DNA of 64,000 nucleotides from NCBI GenBank assembly GCA_009733575.1, contig ML769612.1, positions 50,503-114,502 on the forward strand, given 5' to 3'. The notes beneath the pieces are model-generated. The model was given only the letters and a program-made list of their open reading frames with translations. It was not told the origin of the DNA and made no database searches. Positions 25,600-38,719 of this stretch are shown piece by piece (positions within the stretch are counted from its first letter, which is position 1; each line of letters begins with the position of its first letter). The stretch is from Gymnopus androsaceus JB14 (Eukaryota; Basidiomycota; Agaricomycetes; Agaricales; Omphalotaceae). A program made the position numbers and the translations under genes.

Positions 25600-26344
25600 T
25601 TAAGTAAGAGCATTTCAGAAACGAAACTCCGAAAGAAACAATAGGTTATACTCAACTTTGAGCTTCCGAATGGGTGAAGTTTAAAGGGAATAAGGGTCCT
25701 TCATTTATGAACAAATGATGAGGCGCGAAATTGTGGCTGGATCAAGCTCGTCGGCTAGGATATGACATCGGGCCAGAACAGGGCAAATTGAGGGCCAGAG
25801 AAATACTATACAAGGTATAGGTGAACCAATCTGCGGGAGATCCGAGTTACATAGCTCGTCGATACCCAGCACAACGTACATCCACGTGTAGACCCTGGAA
25901 TCGGTACTTGCCGCTTCTCTTATAGGAGCCTATCATCAGCTAGAACCCTCGTTGATCGTCTGAGGAAATCTCCTAGTCCGAAACAACTTGACCCATACGC
26001 GCCGCCAATTGAACTTCTGGGGTGACGCTCCGCGTTAACATTGAACACTCTCCTAACCCTAGTGGGAAAAGGATCTTTTTAATCTCTTTCAACATGATAT
26101 GCTCAAACACAGAAATTGTATTACTTTGATGACAGCGTCGAGATGTTACATACCATAGTAATGGCGAAAGTCACCATGAGTTAAAACTCCAATAGGTATC
26201 TAAGTTAGCATTCGCTTTCCGGCGTTCTTGAGAAAATTCTGAGTCTAGAGACATGAGAACAGCTCGAGACTGGAGAACACGTAGCAGTTACTTACAGCGC
26301 GACGCATGCAATGCAATCATGCAACCATCTATCATAAGCCTTCA
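25600..26344. other. Intergenic, nothing recognised
   Basis: It lies between the kinase gene's 5' side and the lipase gene's 3' end. No coding or repeat signal. Confidence 0.5.
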
Positions 26345-28594
26345 TCATACAACTTTCTCGACAATGCAATGTAGAATCGTTCCAGATCCTCCTGACTCTC
26401 CAACTCGTTCTTCCTGCGCCCATCCTTCTCCTTCTCCTTCCCCTCTCCTCTCCTTCCCACTCACGCGAATCGAATTCGAATTCATGTCCGACTCCGACGA
26501 AGCCTCGCTAGTAGCTTGAGCCTGAGTCTGCAACCTGATTCGCTTCGACACCGAACCCTCCTTAGCCGTTCCCAAACCCAATAGTGGCGGCGCCGGCACC
26601 CTCTCTGTCACCCAGTCGAAAACTGCCGAAAGCTTATCCGTAGATGCTTTAACCACCGCATCATCCTTTTCCCTCCTTAATTCTCTCTCTCGTTTTCGAA
26701 GTTCGGTCTGACGTGTTCCTGTCGAGCCCGATGCACTACTGCCAGCGTTGATATTCGTATCCGTGTTTTGGTTCCGATTCTGAGGCAGTCTCGCTAGCGC
26801 CTCCTGTTGAACCTTTTCCTCCTTCCGCCATGCTTTGAGGAACCATCCAAGGTCCTTCAGACCGGGTGTGGATGTGAACGATAGCCCTGATCCCAGCCCT
26901 GCGATGCTCGGTATGCCTGGAAAATCGCTAAGTTCTAATCCTCTTGCGCCTCGAATTTCCCAATCTGCGAATTCATTCATTCAAAAAAAGAACAGTTGCG
27001 TTGAGGTATTAGTATCACGTTCCATGTAGGGAAGGGAATAGACATACGATCGGAGCCTTCCATCACACCTAAAAATTCGCCCCATTTCGAACTTTGTACT
27101 GTCACTAAACAGTCGTTTCCCCATTCTTCCTCTCGAGCCCATAAAGGTACCGATTCCGATTCTGAAAACGGAAAGGTGCTCTTGTCTTCCTCCCAAGAGC
27201 TCCTCAACCTCTCCCTCTCCTTCTGCTCAAAATCATCTAGCACCATCTTGGGTAACCAAAGAGGATGCCAAATGTTTACTCCAGGCATACGTCCAGTAAC
27301 GCTAAAGTATTTGACACGGGGGTCATCTGGAGTTGCGGGGTTGAAGACGTTGTTAAGATGTGATGTGGTAAGGTTGGCGTAGGCGGGTGAGTCGAGCATG
27401 GATAGAAGGAGAGTGGTGAAGGATGATGGGAGGGAGGAGAGTGATAGCGTTGATTTGGATTTGGGTGGTACTGTAGATGTAGCTGTAGACGAAGATGGAT
27501 CCGTACGAGAGCCGGACGCCTTGGCGAGTAACTCCTTCTCTTCTCGCGCAAGCTTTCCGAGACCAAGATTATCCTGTGTTTTTGTAAGTATCGATGCGAA
27601 AATCGAAGTAAGGATAAAATACTCACTGAACACCAATCCATAAATGGACTGCCACGATGAGGCGTGCTGACCGAAGTCAATGACAGAGGCTGGTACTTTG
27701 TAGGTTTAATGTGCGATATCAGATGCCTACAATCCAAGCCGCCCATGGAATGTGCTAAGAAATTGAGCCCCCGACCCGGAACGCGTTCTTGTAATTGACG
27801 GTCTAGTGTTTCAGCGCGCGTAGTAATAGAGCCAGTGCTAATGCATGTATGGGCATACGTACATCGAGATAGTGATAAACCAGAGGTGCTTACCCAGGGA
27901 CAGCAGTAACTATCACCTCGGCCTTCATCTTGTCCCGGAGAATGCTGAGAACGTTGGACCAATAGTGTATTCGGAGACTCGGGAAAGAAGATGGACCGCG
28001 AGTGTCGAATCCGTAAAGGCCTTTCAGTAGGAATGTTATTAAAGAGACATAACAGCCACAAGTACGCGTACCATGGCATAAGACGATAGGATTACGAGGA
28101 ATTCGAAGCGGATCATACAATGCAGGGTTTGCAAGGAGCTTGTGGATCGTGTCAGGCTCTTTGGTTTCTTTCTTTGGAGGTTGGGGAGGTTTTTTAGATG
28201 GGCTTGAAGGAGGAGGTCCGGGATATAAGTCCTCATTCATAGACAACATTTGCCCGGAACTGAGTAAAATAGATGGCCTAGGCCATGCTCTGGCTAATGA
28301 ATAATTTATAGCTGAATAGTGCACTCAGTATCCTTTCGGAATTCAAAATTTTTCTGTATTACCTTCCGTCCGATGCGTCAACCAAGGCCAATCCCAGCTT
28401 TCTTTAAACATCCACCAAGGCCATTCGGAATAATTCTGATATTTCCCTTCAAGTTCGACATCTACTGTTGATTCTTCTGCGACCGGCTTCGCGTGGTTGA
28501 GCAAGTATTGGCTGGATAATGAAAAGGTCGATATTGCGTTTATAAATCGTCTGAAAAGAACGGCGACTTGGGCTGGATAATAAACTGAGCTCAT
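26345..28594 (-). CDS. TGL2-like triacylglycerol lipase (alpha/beta hydrolase)
   Basis: Six or more exons join in frame. Start MSSVYYPAQVAVLFRRFIN at 28594; then LLANPALYDPLRIPRNPIVL, CHGLYGFDTRGPSSFPSL (oxyanion-hole region), IHYWSNVLSILRDKMKAEV, TGSITTRAETLDRQLQERV. The nucleophile elbow is LNFLAHSMGGLDCRHLI, followed by TSVSTPHRGSPFMDW. The acid region lies in PDDPRVKYFSVTGRMPG, and the histidine in DHWEIRGARGLELSDFPG across the intron 26977-27050. Order and motifs match the mitochondrial/lipid-body lipase TGL2. A long charged serine-rich tail (about 150 residues) follows the catalytic core. Splices such as CHG|LYGFD and AVPG|TGSI use standard GT..AG sites. Frame intact. Confidence 0.85.
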
Positions 28595-29137
28595 GATGAC
28601 ATCGAAGTTCTGGTGAAAGAGCGCTGAAAAAAAGACGCCCAAACCCCAAAGAATTTCCCGACTGCGACAGTACGCTCTCAACGTCGAAAGCCACTTTTAT
28701 CTTAAAAAATGTCTCAGTCTTCTTCATAGAATAATGCGCACTTTTGCTCCACGCTAAGCTGCGTCCTGGGCTTTATCCTTGTGGCGTTCGACGAACTAGA
28801 CGAGGATTCAGACATACAGACTCTAAGGAATAGTTTCTATCTAGGGACCGGCCGTGTAATAAACAAACTTCCTTTCTTCCTTCTTCATCCGGGGAGAAAT
28901 GGGGGGAGTAAAGTAAGTACTCAGGAGTCGCCTCGAGTAAGTAACCTAGTCGACATGCTGTAACGAAGGTGCGAAACATGAGGGTCCTGAGGGAAGTAAT
29001 GTATGTATGTAAAGAAGATATGCAGCTTGAGACCTGAAGGCTTGTCCGCGGCCCCGCCGACCTCCTTTCATTCATACGAGCAGTTCAATCCTTCAACCCT
29101 CCATTTCTCCAGCTGCTTTTGAGTTTTACTGCTTAGT
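28595..29137. other. Intergenic, nothing recognised
   Basis: 5' flank of the lipase gene and 3' flank of the F-box relic. Open frames here have no coherent protein. Confidence 0.5.
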
Positions 29138-30770
29138 TTAACCGAAAGTCTCCAATTTATCTACTCCAGTTGACTTGCGTCGCGAGTCTCCAACCCACCA
29201 GCGCGAAGAAACAAAATCCGTATGAGACTGGTGATCTACCGATGACCCAACCTTCGTATTTCGGAGATAAAATACCTTTAGATGTGGCAATGTTTGGCAT
29301 CTTGGTTTGTTCTCGTCATAAGAGAGGAGACCCAAAAGACGAGATGTATCCCCTGTGATGATGTTGAGGATGTTGAGGACATTGACTGTGCTGACGGCGG
29401 ACAGGAATTCGGAAGAAATCGTTGAATGTTATTACCGTATACTCTCCTTCTTCCAACATGTGCCTCAAAGAGAGCTCCGAAAGGAGAGAATTGTGATCTC
29501 TTTTGAAGCCCAAGCAAGACGATCCTACGCCTGGCGCATTACGCTGCACTCCGCTCTTCTCCGAATGCTGAGAGAAGCTAAGCTCTCAAGTGAAGAGGTT
29601 GTGAGTGCTCCAAGTAGATCCGCCATGGTAGCAATTGTACCATAGATTGAAAGATCCTGCAGTTTCGGGATCGAGATTGAGGGAAAAGTATAGCTCAAGG
29701 TTCCTCCGGATATTATGAGGTCCAGGCACCCAAGTGAAGGAACTGTCAGTGCTCCGAATAGGTCCACTGTGCCAGCAATTTCGCCATACATCGAAAGATC
29801 TTGCAGTTTCGGCAACAAGATTGAAGGCACGGTATGGTCATTCTCCTTTGTCACAAGCATTGAGAGTTTCAAGCCCTCAAGTGAAGGAGTTGTCAGTACT
29901 CGAAGTAGATCTGCCATGGCAGCAAAATGGTCCTGAGACTGAAAGATGTTGTAAGTTTGGTAACGAGACTGGAGGCAAAGTTTCGGATTCTAGCCAGTGA
30001 AATGCTGCAGTTGACCAAGCATTAACAACCCTGATATGAAATCAAGAGGCAGTGGAACGTCAGACGATAATAATGTCAGGTCAATGATAGTGTTGGGAAT
30101 GAGTTTGGGGGTAAAGGAAATGGAGAATTCAGAGTCAAAATGAAGCACCAATTTATTTAGACACAGGGATTGGGGAAAAGAGACAAAGGCAGCAGGGGTA
30201 CCAGTTTCCACATGTAGCGTGAGCTCTTCGAGTGCTGGTAGTGGCTTTGGATAAATGACATGGAGGAAGTCATTACTACGCACAGGGCCGCCATCTGTCG
30301 GAGGCGATATGCTTCTCCAGCTCCTCCACTTTTCCGAGAATTTGATCAGAATGTTCTGGCAGACTCTGTTATACAAGAGACACTGAATCTCCGAAGGCGA
30401 GTCTTTTGCACCAGCTTTGTAAGGGAAATGGAGGCCATGTATTTCCAGATCTATGACAAGACTGGGGCTGCGTGATATCCATTCTGTGATGAAGGACTCG
30501 AATCTCACCGCATCGGGATCAGTTTTGAGTGCGCGCAGAAGATTAATTCTGAGAGCTGTCCAGAAGCTCTGGGGAGGAAAGTGCAATAGCTCTCAGCTCC
30601 AACGTGAGCAGACCTGGGTGAATGCTACAGTCTGAGTCTTCCATTTCGTACGGCGATAGTAAAGAAATATCTGAGTCATGATCTCGGGAGGGAAAGAAAC
30701 AAAGATTTCATTCGAACTCCCGAATGTCCTGGCAAGTTCAAGAACCTTGAACCGTTCAAACGAGAGTGTT
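29138..30770 (-). pseudogene. F-box/LRR relic, paralog of the gene at 19.9 kb
   Basis: The translation parallels the 19.9 kb gene throughout: SNEIFVSFPPEIMTQIFLYY, FWTALRINLLRALKTDPDAV, VCQNILIKFSEKWRS, two LRR units ending LTTPSLEGL and LTVPSLGCL, and LLSYDENKPRCQTLPHLKVF. It is broken several times. The F-box has a stop and shifts where the other copy reads WRSIAYSSPELW. The segment corresponding to LQEWDRSYLGF reads a TAG at the tryptophan position with a one-base loss, and the C-terminal third is spread over three frames. The TAG is a substitution, so this copy is probably a true pseudogene even if some shifts are assembly errors. Confidence 0.75.
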
Positions 30771-31057
30771 TCCGCGGATTCTAGTATGGTGGCACACGAA
30801 TTAAGCCATCCGAATGCATCTTAAAATTTGTAATTTACCTTTCCCTGCAGCATCTAATACTTGAGACACTCTTATATAGACGCAAAGCTGGAAGGAGTAA
30901 ATAATGACGGGTTGTTGAGCGCTTGACGAGCGCCTGGCGGGTTTCTAAATTCTCACATGATAATCGATGAGTAATGACACGCTCCGCAAGCGCCTCACCA
31001 AAGTCGCGCGTTGAGCCTTCTCATTCCTCGTTCACTACGACCACTGTCTCGCTTGTT

Positions 31058-33690
31058 ATGCCTCGAAAGATTGCGGACGCAGCTCGTATTGCCCCATACC
31101 TCACTCATGTCGTTAGCCATCACGGACAGCTAACGTTGATTCCTCCTGAAAATGCAGGTCGCATTCGGCAAGACAAGCCCAAGAAGAGCAAACTTGCGGG
31201 ACCGAAGCAAGACCGGAAATCACGTCGAGAAGAAAGTTCTAGCACTGCTCCGACTCCTAGCACCAGGATCATTCCTGTGTCTCAGCCTTCTAGTAGATGT
31301 ACTACAACGATCTCTACTGGGCATCCTGATGTAGTACGAAACAACGAGTCCTCATTTCATCAGCAAAGACGCTTCCAAGAATCCAGGTACTCAGACGGTA
31401 GGAGATCATTCAATTTATGTGCTGGCTTTGTACTCAAGTTCTAATTAGAAATACCCGACTACCCACCTCCGTCATTCCAGGAGGCTATATCTAGTCCTCC
31501 TTTGTCTGTGTGCCCTAGCACAACGACCCTTGGTTTTTATAACTCGAATGAACGGGTAATACCTCATTCTGAACCAAGCTCTTCCACTATTTCCTCTCCA
31601 AGCCATCCCCAGGCAGATGTCAACTCGGACAGTGACTCCGATGAGTCCCTTGAGATTGTCGATGTGCCAGTGGGGCGGCAAGAAATATCTCACTCATTTG
31701 TAGAAAGTGAATTCCAAAATCGCGGTCGAGCCTCTCTAGATATTGACGTTCCACCTACACCCGACGGTGTATCTTCCACTCGACCAAAGCGAAGACATGT
31801 GTCCCTGTCCCCCCTCAGGACACTCTTCCCTCACAAACCTATAGCCTTACAGGATCGTGCGCTGTCTGCTCAGCCAGCGTCCCCTTATTCCTTTCAGACT
31901 CGAAATGCTTCTCTATTCCGAAGTACTACTTCACTTAAAACCGTTTCGACCGGTTCATTCTTTCGTCTACCTTTATCGTCTCCGTCATCTACGTCTCTTG
32001 TAAAGACCGAGCGGAAAGGATCAAAAGGCAAAGAAAAATGTATCGAGCCTTTGGAATCATGGGAGGTGTTGGAACCCGAGCCTCCCACTAGCCTCATGTC
32101 AGCTGTCGAGTCACTGACGAATCCTCCCTCACCGAACTCAGCATCACCTTCTCCAACCCAGAATGCTGTTTTCACATATGAACACATCACTTCCGTCCTC
32201 TCAATTAGAATATGGAGAGCTTGACTCTCGAGCTGTATCGGCACACCAAAATTTTTCATCGCCTAGTATTGTACCGCTAGGTACTGGAACACCTATCCCT
32301 ACGGCGTCTTCCTATCGTCATCATGATTTATCTTCTAGCTCATCTACTTCACCTCCGTCGCCTGTTCCGAGGAGACCGGCAGCATCTTCTCCCTTGAGTT
32401 GCCAGTCATGGGATGCTGGTCATCTCAATCTGGATTCGGAGGCCCCGAATTTATTTCAGCTGGCGGTAGATACGCCACTACCTCCTACTCCTGTGGAACT
32501 AAATATTCAGCGATCCCGTTCTTATCCTATGCCAGATCGTAAACCCAGAGCTGACACTAGCACCACTATACCTACAGAAATACCCCATGCGCATGCTCAT
32601 GCCATAAACTATGCCCCCGTTCCTCGAATTCAAAAACCAGTTCCTACCCCTCTTCAGCTTCCATTCCCTATGCTCCTACCCTCCATCTCAGTTCAAGGTA
32701 CCCTATCTACCCCGACACACAAACATTATCGCGGGAGACCCTTACCACATCCCCCCCACCCTATGCCATCTCCCGATGCTGCACGTAACATGGTTGACTC
32801 TTTGTATGCGCCTCATCCAGATGCAGTACTGGATCCCGATCCCCGTCTCGGTCCCAATTGTCCTGAGGGTCTGCTCATCGATCTGGACGAATCTACACCA
32901 GTCCATTCCGAGCTTGGTACGGAAATGAACTCTCCGGCATCTACCATTAGGGCATCTCCCTCCAACCGGGTTGAATCTAATGATAACGACGAGGAACTCA
33001 GGGACTCTGTCAGTAGCGTCCGGACAGATGTCGATGACGACAGAACAGGGCCCCTATTGTCCATCGGTGCCGCCCATGAGCTCGAGACGGAGTCCCAAGT
33101 TGATACCGCCGCATCGAGCGTAGAGGATGTATCTCGAGCTGAAAGCTCAGCAGCAGCCTCTACATCCGCAGGGAGACACAACATGTATTCCAATTTCACA
33201 GATTTGGATCTCCTGCTATCTCGTCTCGAATCGAACGATGAACGAGACGGGCTGGATTATGATGTTCGTCCAACTGCCACAGCTCTTTGCCGATATCCGG
33301 TATATTGACCCTGCCTTTCTTCTTCTTCTTCTATCATAGACATTGCATTTACTATCGGAGATCATGGGCCCTGGTCAACCTCAGGAGAACGAGGCGCATC
33401 TCCGGAGAGGTGATGCAGATATTGACTCTGACACGGTGGCAGGCACACCTCTTAGTGTTCTAGGTTCGGTCTCTGTCGTTCGGAAACGAATCACCAAGGC
33501 AGGCAAAGTGAGAATAAAGCTTTCTCTATTGGACGGCGCTGTCGACAAGTGCGGAATATGCTTGACGCAGTTTAAAGATCATGATTTGGGTGCTAGGGGT
33601 GGTGTTTGTCGACATGCGTTCCATGAGAGATGTTTGAAGAGGTGGTCTACTCATAGCAGGACATGCCCACTTTGTCGCGTACCGATTTGA
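31058..33690 (+). CDS. RING-H2 finger protein, probable E3 ubiquitin ligase
   Basis: The C-terminus carries a complete RING-H2: CGICLTQFKDHDLGARGGVC, then RHAFHERCLKRW and CPLCRVPI (stop 33690), with ligands C-C-C-H-H-C-C-C. The rest is long, disordered and rich in serine, proline and acidic residues. A PY-like motif (PDYPPPSFQEA) begins the second exon after the intron 31396-31447. The final intron 33264-33339 joins LDYD to TLHLLSEIMGPG. One frame change near 32160-32220 links SPSPTQNAVF to SSQLEYGELDSRAVS and is probably a single-base error. MPRKIADAARIAPYLTH at 31058 is the preferred start; 30974 is also in frame. Confidence 0.8.
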
Positions 33691-34150
33691 GAGGAGTGGG
33701 TTAGGGTACGAGGCGCTAGTCTTTTCTTTTCTTTCATTTAGTGCTAGTCATGGACTTTAGGGACGTAGCACTGGCTGCTGGGACTATGTGTTTCTCTTCT
33801 TTTCGCATATCACGCATTTGTACATCTCCCATTCATCGTACCTCCATTTTCAATCAATGCAGCACGCTTTGCTTTCCATCGTATATCGTATAAAGTGTTC
33901 CCCCAAGGTATGTACACAATACCCACAGAAGAAACCTCGAAAATTCGACCTCGGCAGGTATCATAGATATATCAGTAATACAGACAAAAAAAAAGCTCAT
34001 AAACAAAAGAATGACTAGGAGGTCAGCACGAATGAAGGACCAAGAGCGTGGTATGTAAATGTTCCATGCAACGGAGATTAGAAAATGCGCAATAAAATGA
34101 TAGAGTAAAGGTCCATAAATGAGTCCATAAGGATGCAAACGCTTATCGGT
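33691..34150. other. Convergent intergenic region
   Basis: It holds the 3' ends of the RING gene and the LEA2-like gene. CT-rich and A-rich tracts only. Confidence 0.5.
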
Positions 34151-35513
34151 TTAACCAGCGTTTTCGGGGAGTTCGACGGGGCAGGCTGCGTTGGACACCT
34201 CGGCTGATGTTGTGGGCTTTGTAACAAGTCCAGCGATATCCATTGCGAGCGAAATCTGGAACGAAACACCTGTTTACGATCAGGTCAGATTCGAAAAGAA
34301 GGATTTGGAAAGAAAGACTTGCCAGGCCTCACACCGCCAACATCATCGATGGCATTTCTGCAAGCCTGATACCAAGCTGTCCCTGAAAGAGGATTAGTAC
34401 ATGAGCATAGAGAAAGAAACAAACGAAACTCACACGTCGGGTCACTGGTGTTTACGGCGCTGTACGTGAAATTGAGAGGAATCTGGAAACTAGTGAGAGC
34501 TTTTGCTGGGAATGTTCGATGTCCCAGACTGCCTGTACCAATTTGTACGCCTGTATCATAGTCGAATATGGTTGCTTCGAGGTTGTTGAACGTGAGCGGT
34601 AAAAAGTTGGATGATGTGTCGACTTGCAGTTCAGCAATACCGGGGAATGAAAAGTTGGCGGGAGCGCGGCTGAAGATGGTGGGAATAGCGTCCTTCCATG
34701 CTCCCGTAGCATTTGCCAAGGGAGTATCGGTGTTGAACGCAAATGCGGGAACACGAGGAATGGTAAAAGCAAGGACAATCCCGATGCTATTCAATCGTGA
34801 ATAAAAAGAAGCAGAAAGGACAAAGATTGCGTACCAGCAGCAAAGGACGAACAGAAAGACGGCGAGCATCTTTTTTGTGAACCACCTTCCGCATATGCCA
34901 CGATGACCTCGATTCCATTCCTTCCAGGCTTGCCGCCGACTCTCCGAGTTTTTCTCTCGTTTTCCGGCTTTTGTCATGTTCCGGAGCTCATCCCGCTGCC
35001 ATTCTGGACCCATAGCAGGAACAGTGACCATTTCAACGGGACCGATGGAACCAGCATCTTCTTTCTGTACCAATGGCTGATAGCTGACAAAAAGTAAGGC
35101 AATATGTAACGGAATTCAAAATAAAGAACATACGCATCAGTCTGAACTGGGGTTGAAGGTGAAGAACCAAAAGCAGTACTATATCTCGGTCCAGTATTGT
35201 TGAAATCAGCATAGATATCCCAGGCTCCACCACCAGCCTCTTCCTCCTCATCTCGGCCACCTTTCAAGGGCTCCTCCCTTCCAGCAAAAAAGAATGAGCC
35301 TCGGTTATATCCTGCAGTACTTGCTCGTCCTGCACCGTCTAAGTTGCGAGAAGCCCGATCCGGGTTGAAAAAAGAAGAAGCATCGTCCCTGCCACGAGCT
35401 TGAGTTTGATAATTCTGACCTGAAGGAGAAGGAAAGTCGTTGTTCAAGGCATCCATAGAGCCCTTCCGTCCTCCATAAAAGGAAGAAACGGTAGATTTGC
35501 GGTCAGAATCCAT
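34151..35513 (-). CDS. LEA2-like single-pass membrane protein
   Basis: The start at 35513 (MDSDRKSTVSSFYGGRKGSM) opens a disordered cytosolic region of about 150 residues. After the intron at about 35087-35134, VQKEDAGSIGPVEMVTVPAM leads to a basic stretch and one membrane helix (MLAVFLFVLCCWYAIFVLSA). The outer domain is beta-rich (LPLTFNNLEATIFDYDTGVQ, IGTGSLGHRTFPAKALTSF, IPLNFTYSAVN) and resembles the LEA2/HIN1-like fold, found in fungal vacuolar or plasma-membrane proteins. It ends SNAACPVELPENAG at 34151. Role unknown. Splicing is regular and the frame appears intact. Confidence 0.75.
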
Positions 35514-36889
35514 GAAGATGGAGGAACAGGTCAAGTTTCGCCGTGGAACGAAACGAATAGCCGGTAGCTAGCCGGATCAAAATTTGGTCTGGCCGGATTA
35601 TGGCGCTTATTCCCTGCCTCCGATATCTCATGCTGCTTTCAAATTCTACGATCACTGCTTATGTTCTCTAATATCTACTTGCTTGTACCAACGCATTAAG
35701 TTGGATAGTGGCACCGCGTTCTAAAGTTATCGGAGGACTCGCTTGTGTCCGAAGTCGAAACGCCCCTCTGCTAGCAGCTTCCAAGACAAAATGCTCGTCG
35801 CACGGCATATTCGTTGAGGCCGGCGTCTGATCGTCGCGGTCGTAGTGATAGGAAGGTTTGATACGACCCTACCCTCAGTGCTCCTGTAGATGATTCAGTG
35901 GCCGCTAATACAACCCTATTATGGCTCCATTGAAAATTCTTAACTCAGCATATGTAAGTTCAAGTTTAATTCCACTCACTGTTCAAGTCATTTATCAACT
36001 ATTTATTCCAGAAATATCTTGGATTCACGCTGGACACAGCGCAAACAATCTGACCACAAATACTATTGGAAGTGAAAGCGAAAACTCAATCTGATTCCTG
36101 CTGTCATGTCAATACTTTCCATTGGCATGTTAGTCCCAAAGCAGGTCTCCGAGTAATCCTGGAATTTACTTGGTGCTTATTCCGAAGATGAGACTTACAG
36201 TGGATGTACAAGAGATCGTCAAGTACGCAGGGGAGCGAGCGGTGTCGTCTTAATGGTATAGTCGTGCCGATTCAAACCTATCCCAATTAATGAATGTTTA
36301 AAGATAGGAAATTGACGCTCCTGGTCACAATTGATAATCGTCGCGAATCTAATCCAGAACATGTAGCTGCTATATAAATCACTCATCGCTCTTCAACTTG
36401 CACTGGCTGGTCAACTCCGATCCACGGACCCTAGGAGACAATACAGGAAGTTCCGAAGCCCTGTAAGGCCATTCGGAAGACATCTGTGGTGGAAGGTACG
36501 AGGCGCGTAATGGCAGATGTATCTGGAACTAAATTGGCATTTATGATCTAGTAGGACTTTCGTATTGTCTGATTCAAGTTCTGTCAGTTTCTCTGTAAGA
36601 ATCGTGTCAGTTCGCATCAGGCTCTAAAGACTGTGGAGGTGCTTGGCTTAGTATCCCTGTCCAAGTGCCTGCTGATGAGTATCTTAACTATGAATGAACC
36701 TGTCTTGACTACCGTCAGCTGAAGCCTTCGAACGTTGCCGAATTGACTCGTACATCCTTCCACGGCTTCCCTGTTTTGGCAAGGCGAATTCAATCGATGA
36801 GCTCATCATCATTAGACTCATACCTCCGAAAAGGATCCGACTTTCGTTAAATAGCGAAGGCTTCTTGCTTCTGCACAAAGCATACCACA
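35514..36889. other. Long divergent intergenic region
   Basis: 1.4 kb between divergent genes. Short open frames have no recognisable content, and no repeats were noticed. It presumably contains both promoters. Confidence 0.5.
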
Positions 36890-38077
36890 ATGACATCCCA
36901 GCTCCCAGAAACACACCGAGCATTGCAGTTGATATCCACTGAAGAGCCTCTGCAAGTGAAGTCTTTCCAGACACCCCAGCCTGGTCCTGGAAATGCAGTC
37001 GTTCGGGTCTTGGCAGCCAACGTTATATCCTACTCTGGAGAGGTCTACAATGGCAAACGCCAGTACCCCTTCCCAAGGCCGTTTGTCCCTGGATCCACTG
37101 CGATCGGCCGTATAGCTGCAGTGGGACCAGACGCTACGACTCTAACTCCTGGCCAGCTCGTCTTACTTGACTGCACCATTCGTGGTCGCGACGATCCAAC
37201 AGCCATCATCCTCTCTGGCATCGCACAAGGCTTTACAGAAGGTGGTCGCAAACTCATGAGCGGTGAATGGCGAAACTCGACTTACGCCGAATACACCAAG
37301 TTCCCGCTCGAGAATTGCATTCCTCTGAACGAGCAGCGTTTACTCGGATCCCCTTCGGCTGGAGGCATGGGCTACTCTGTTGAGGACCTCTGCCAGATAA
37401 GTCGATTCCTGGTTTCATACGGAGGCCTTGACGATATAGGCCTCAAACCCGGCGAGACTGTCATCGTCGCTCCTGCGACAGGGCAATTTGGTAGCGGCGC
37501 TGTACGAGTTGCATTGGCCATGGGTGCCAGTCGCGTCATTGCTATGGGTCGCAACGAAGCGGCACTAAAGCAACTTTCTACACTTAATGATCGTGTAGCT
37601 ACCGTCAAAATCACGGGTGACGAAAAGGCTGACGCGGAGGCTTTAAAGAAATTGGGTCCCGCTGATGTGTTCTTTGACATATCACCCCCAATGGTTCGTT
37701 ATTCTTTGCTACAGGTATACTCTGAAAACTAAAAGATATCGTTCTGAAACCCGTAGGCAGCCGGTTCAACGCACTTTAAAAGCGCGATCGCTGCGTTGAG
37801 GCATTCTGGAAGAATCAGTCTGATGGGGGGAGTGCAAGCTGATATGTCGTTTTTCTATATCGATTTTATGCACAGGAACCTGTCGATGAAGGGTACATGG
37901 ATGTATTCTCGCGCGCAGATCTTCAACTTCATCAAGTTGATTGACTCAGGTATTTTGCCATTGGGAGAAAAGGCTGGCTTGACTGTTTCAGGGAAATTTG
38001 GACTAGAGGGATGGCAGGAGGCTTTTGAGACAGCCAGTAAGGCTGGTACTGATGAGACGGTAGTGATTGCTCCTTAA
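36890..38077 (+). CDS. Medium-chain dehydrogenase/reductase (quinone oxidoreductase/ADH-like)
   Basis: An NAD(P)-dependent reductase, substrate unknown. Two exons, 36890-37693 and 37757-38077, join PPM to AAGSTHFKSAI. The N-terminal GroES-like domain includes VVRVLAANVISYSGEVYNG and PFVPGSTAIGRIAAVGPDA. The Rossmann domain holds APATGQFGSGAVRVALAMGA, close to the usual GxGxxG-type loop, and SRVIAMGRNEAALKQL. The catalytic-zinc cysteine of classical alcohol dehydrogenases is not evident at the N-terminus. The end is GWQEAFETASKAGTDETVVI. Length (about 374 residues) is typical. The frame is intact, and it stands alone with no pathway partner beside it. Confidence 0.85.
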
Positions 38078-38719
38078 TACTTACCATCGATAGAAAACTG
38101 TGTACTTCAAGTTGTAAAATGATAATGGCCCTTTCCTATACATGCTCGCAAGAATTTGCACTGAGATTCAATCGCATACTATTGCCAAAGCCTCTCCCAT
38201 TGTTCAAGAAGGAACGAACGAATCCAGAATAATCCCGCCAGCGTCGCTTTCCGCCATTATGACGCTGCTACAGCGCATGGAACGAGGCTGAACCAGATAA
38301 GAAGGGAAGAGCTGGTCAAAAGCAGTAGGCCAAAGGGTATTTATCACGCTCATGCCAACGGTCAAAGCTGTTTTATCTTCCATTTTGGGAATGCGTCAGG
38401 ACAGTGCGGGGCCGTCAATTCCTTGTGTCATTTCAATCGAACACGATATTTACGCGTTGAATTGTTGCGTTTTACCGAAGCTACACGACCTAGACAGACT
38501 GCACGAAGGAACACGCAACTTGTCGCTCCAGTTCAAATTCATACCAAATGCAATTAAGGTAGACGGGACAACAACGTAGAGTGATTTCAAAGTGTAATAT
38601 ACAGATCAACGAGTTCGCATGCGAGAAAAACATTTAGATGAGACTGGAGGCATAGGTCAGTATAAATGTAAGATTGAAAAGCGCACACTTACCGGTAACC
38701 GGAGCCATTCTGCATCGAA
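38078..38719. other. Convergent intergenic region
   Basis: 3' flanks of the reductase and of MYND protein 2. No coding signal. Confidence 0.5.

Noticed and set aside
15441..30770. The MIF4G and F-box gene pairs as one inverted segmental duplication
   Set aside because: The order along the plus strand is MIF4G(+), F-box(+), MIF4G(-), F-box(-). A simple inverted copy of the block would give F-box(-), MIF4G(-), so a single event does not explain it.
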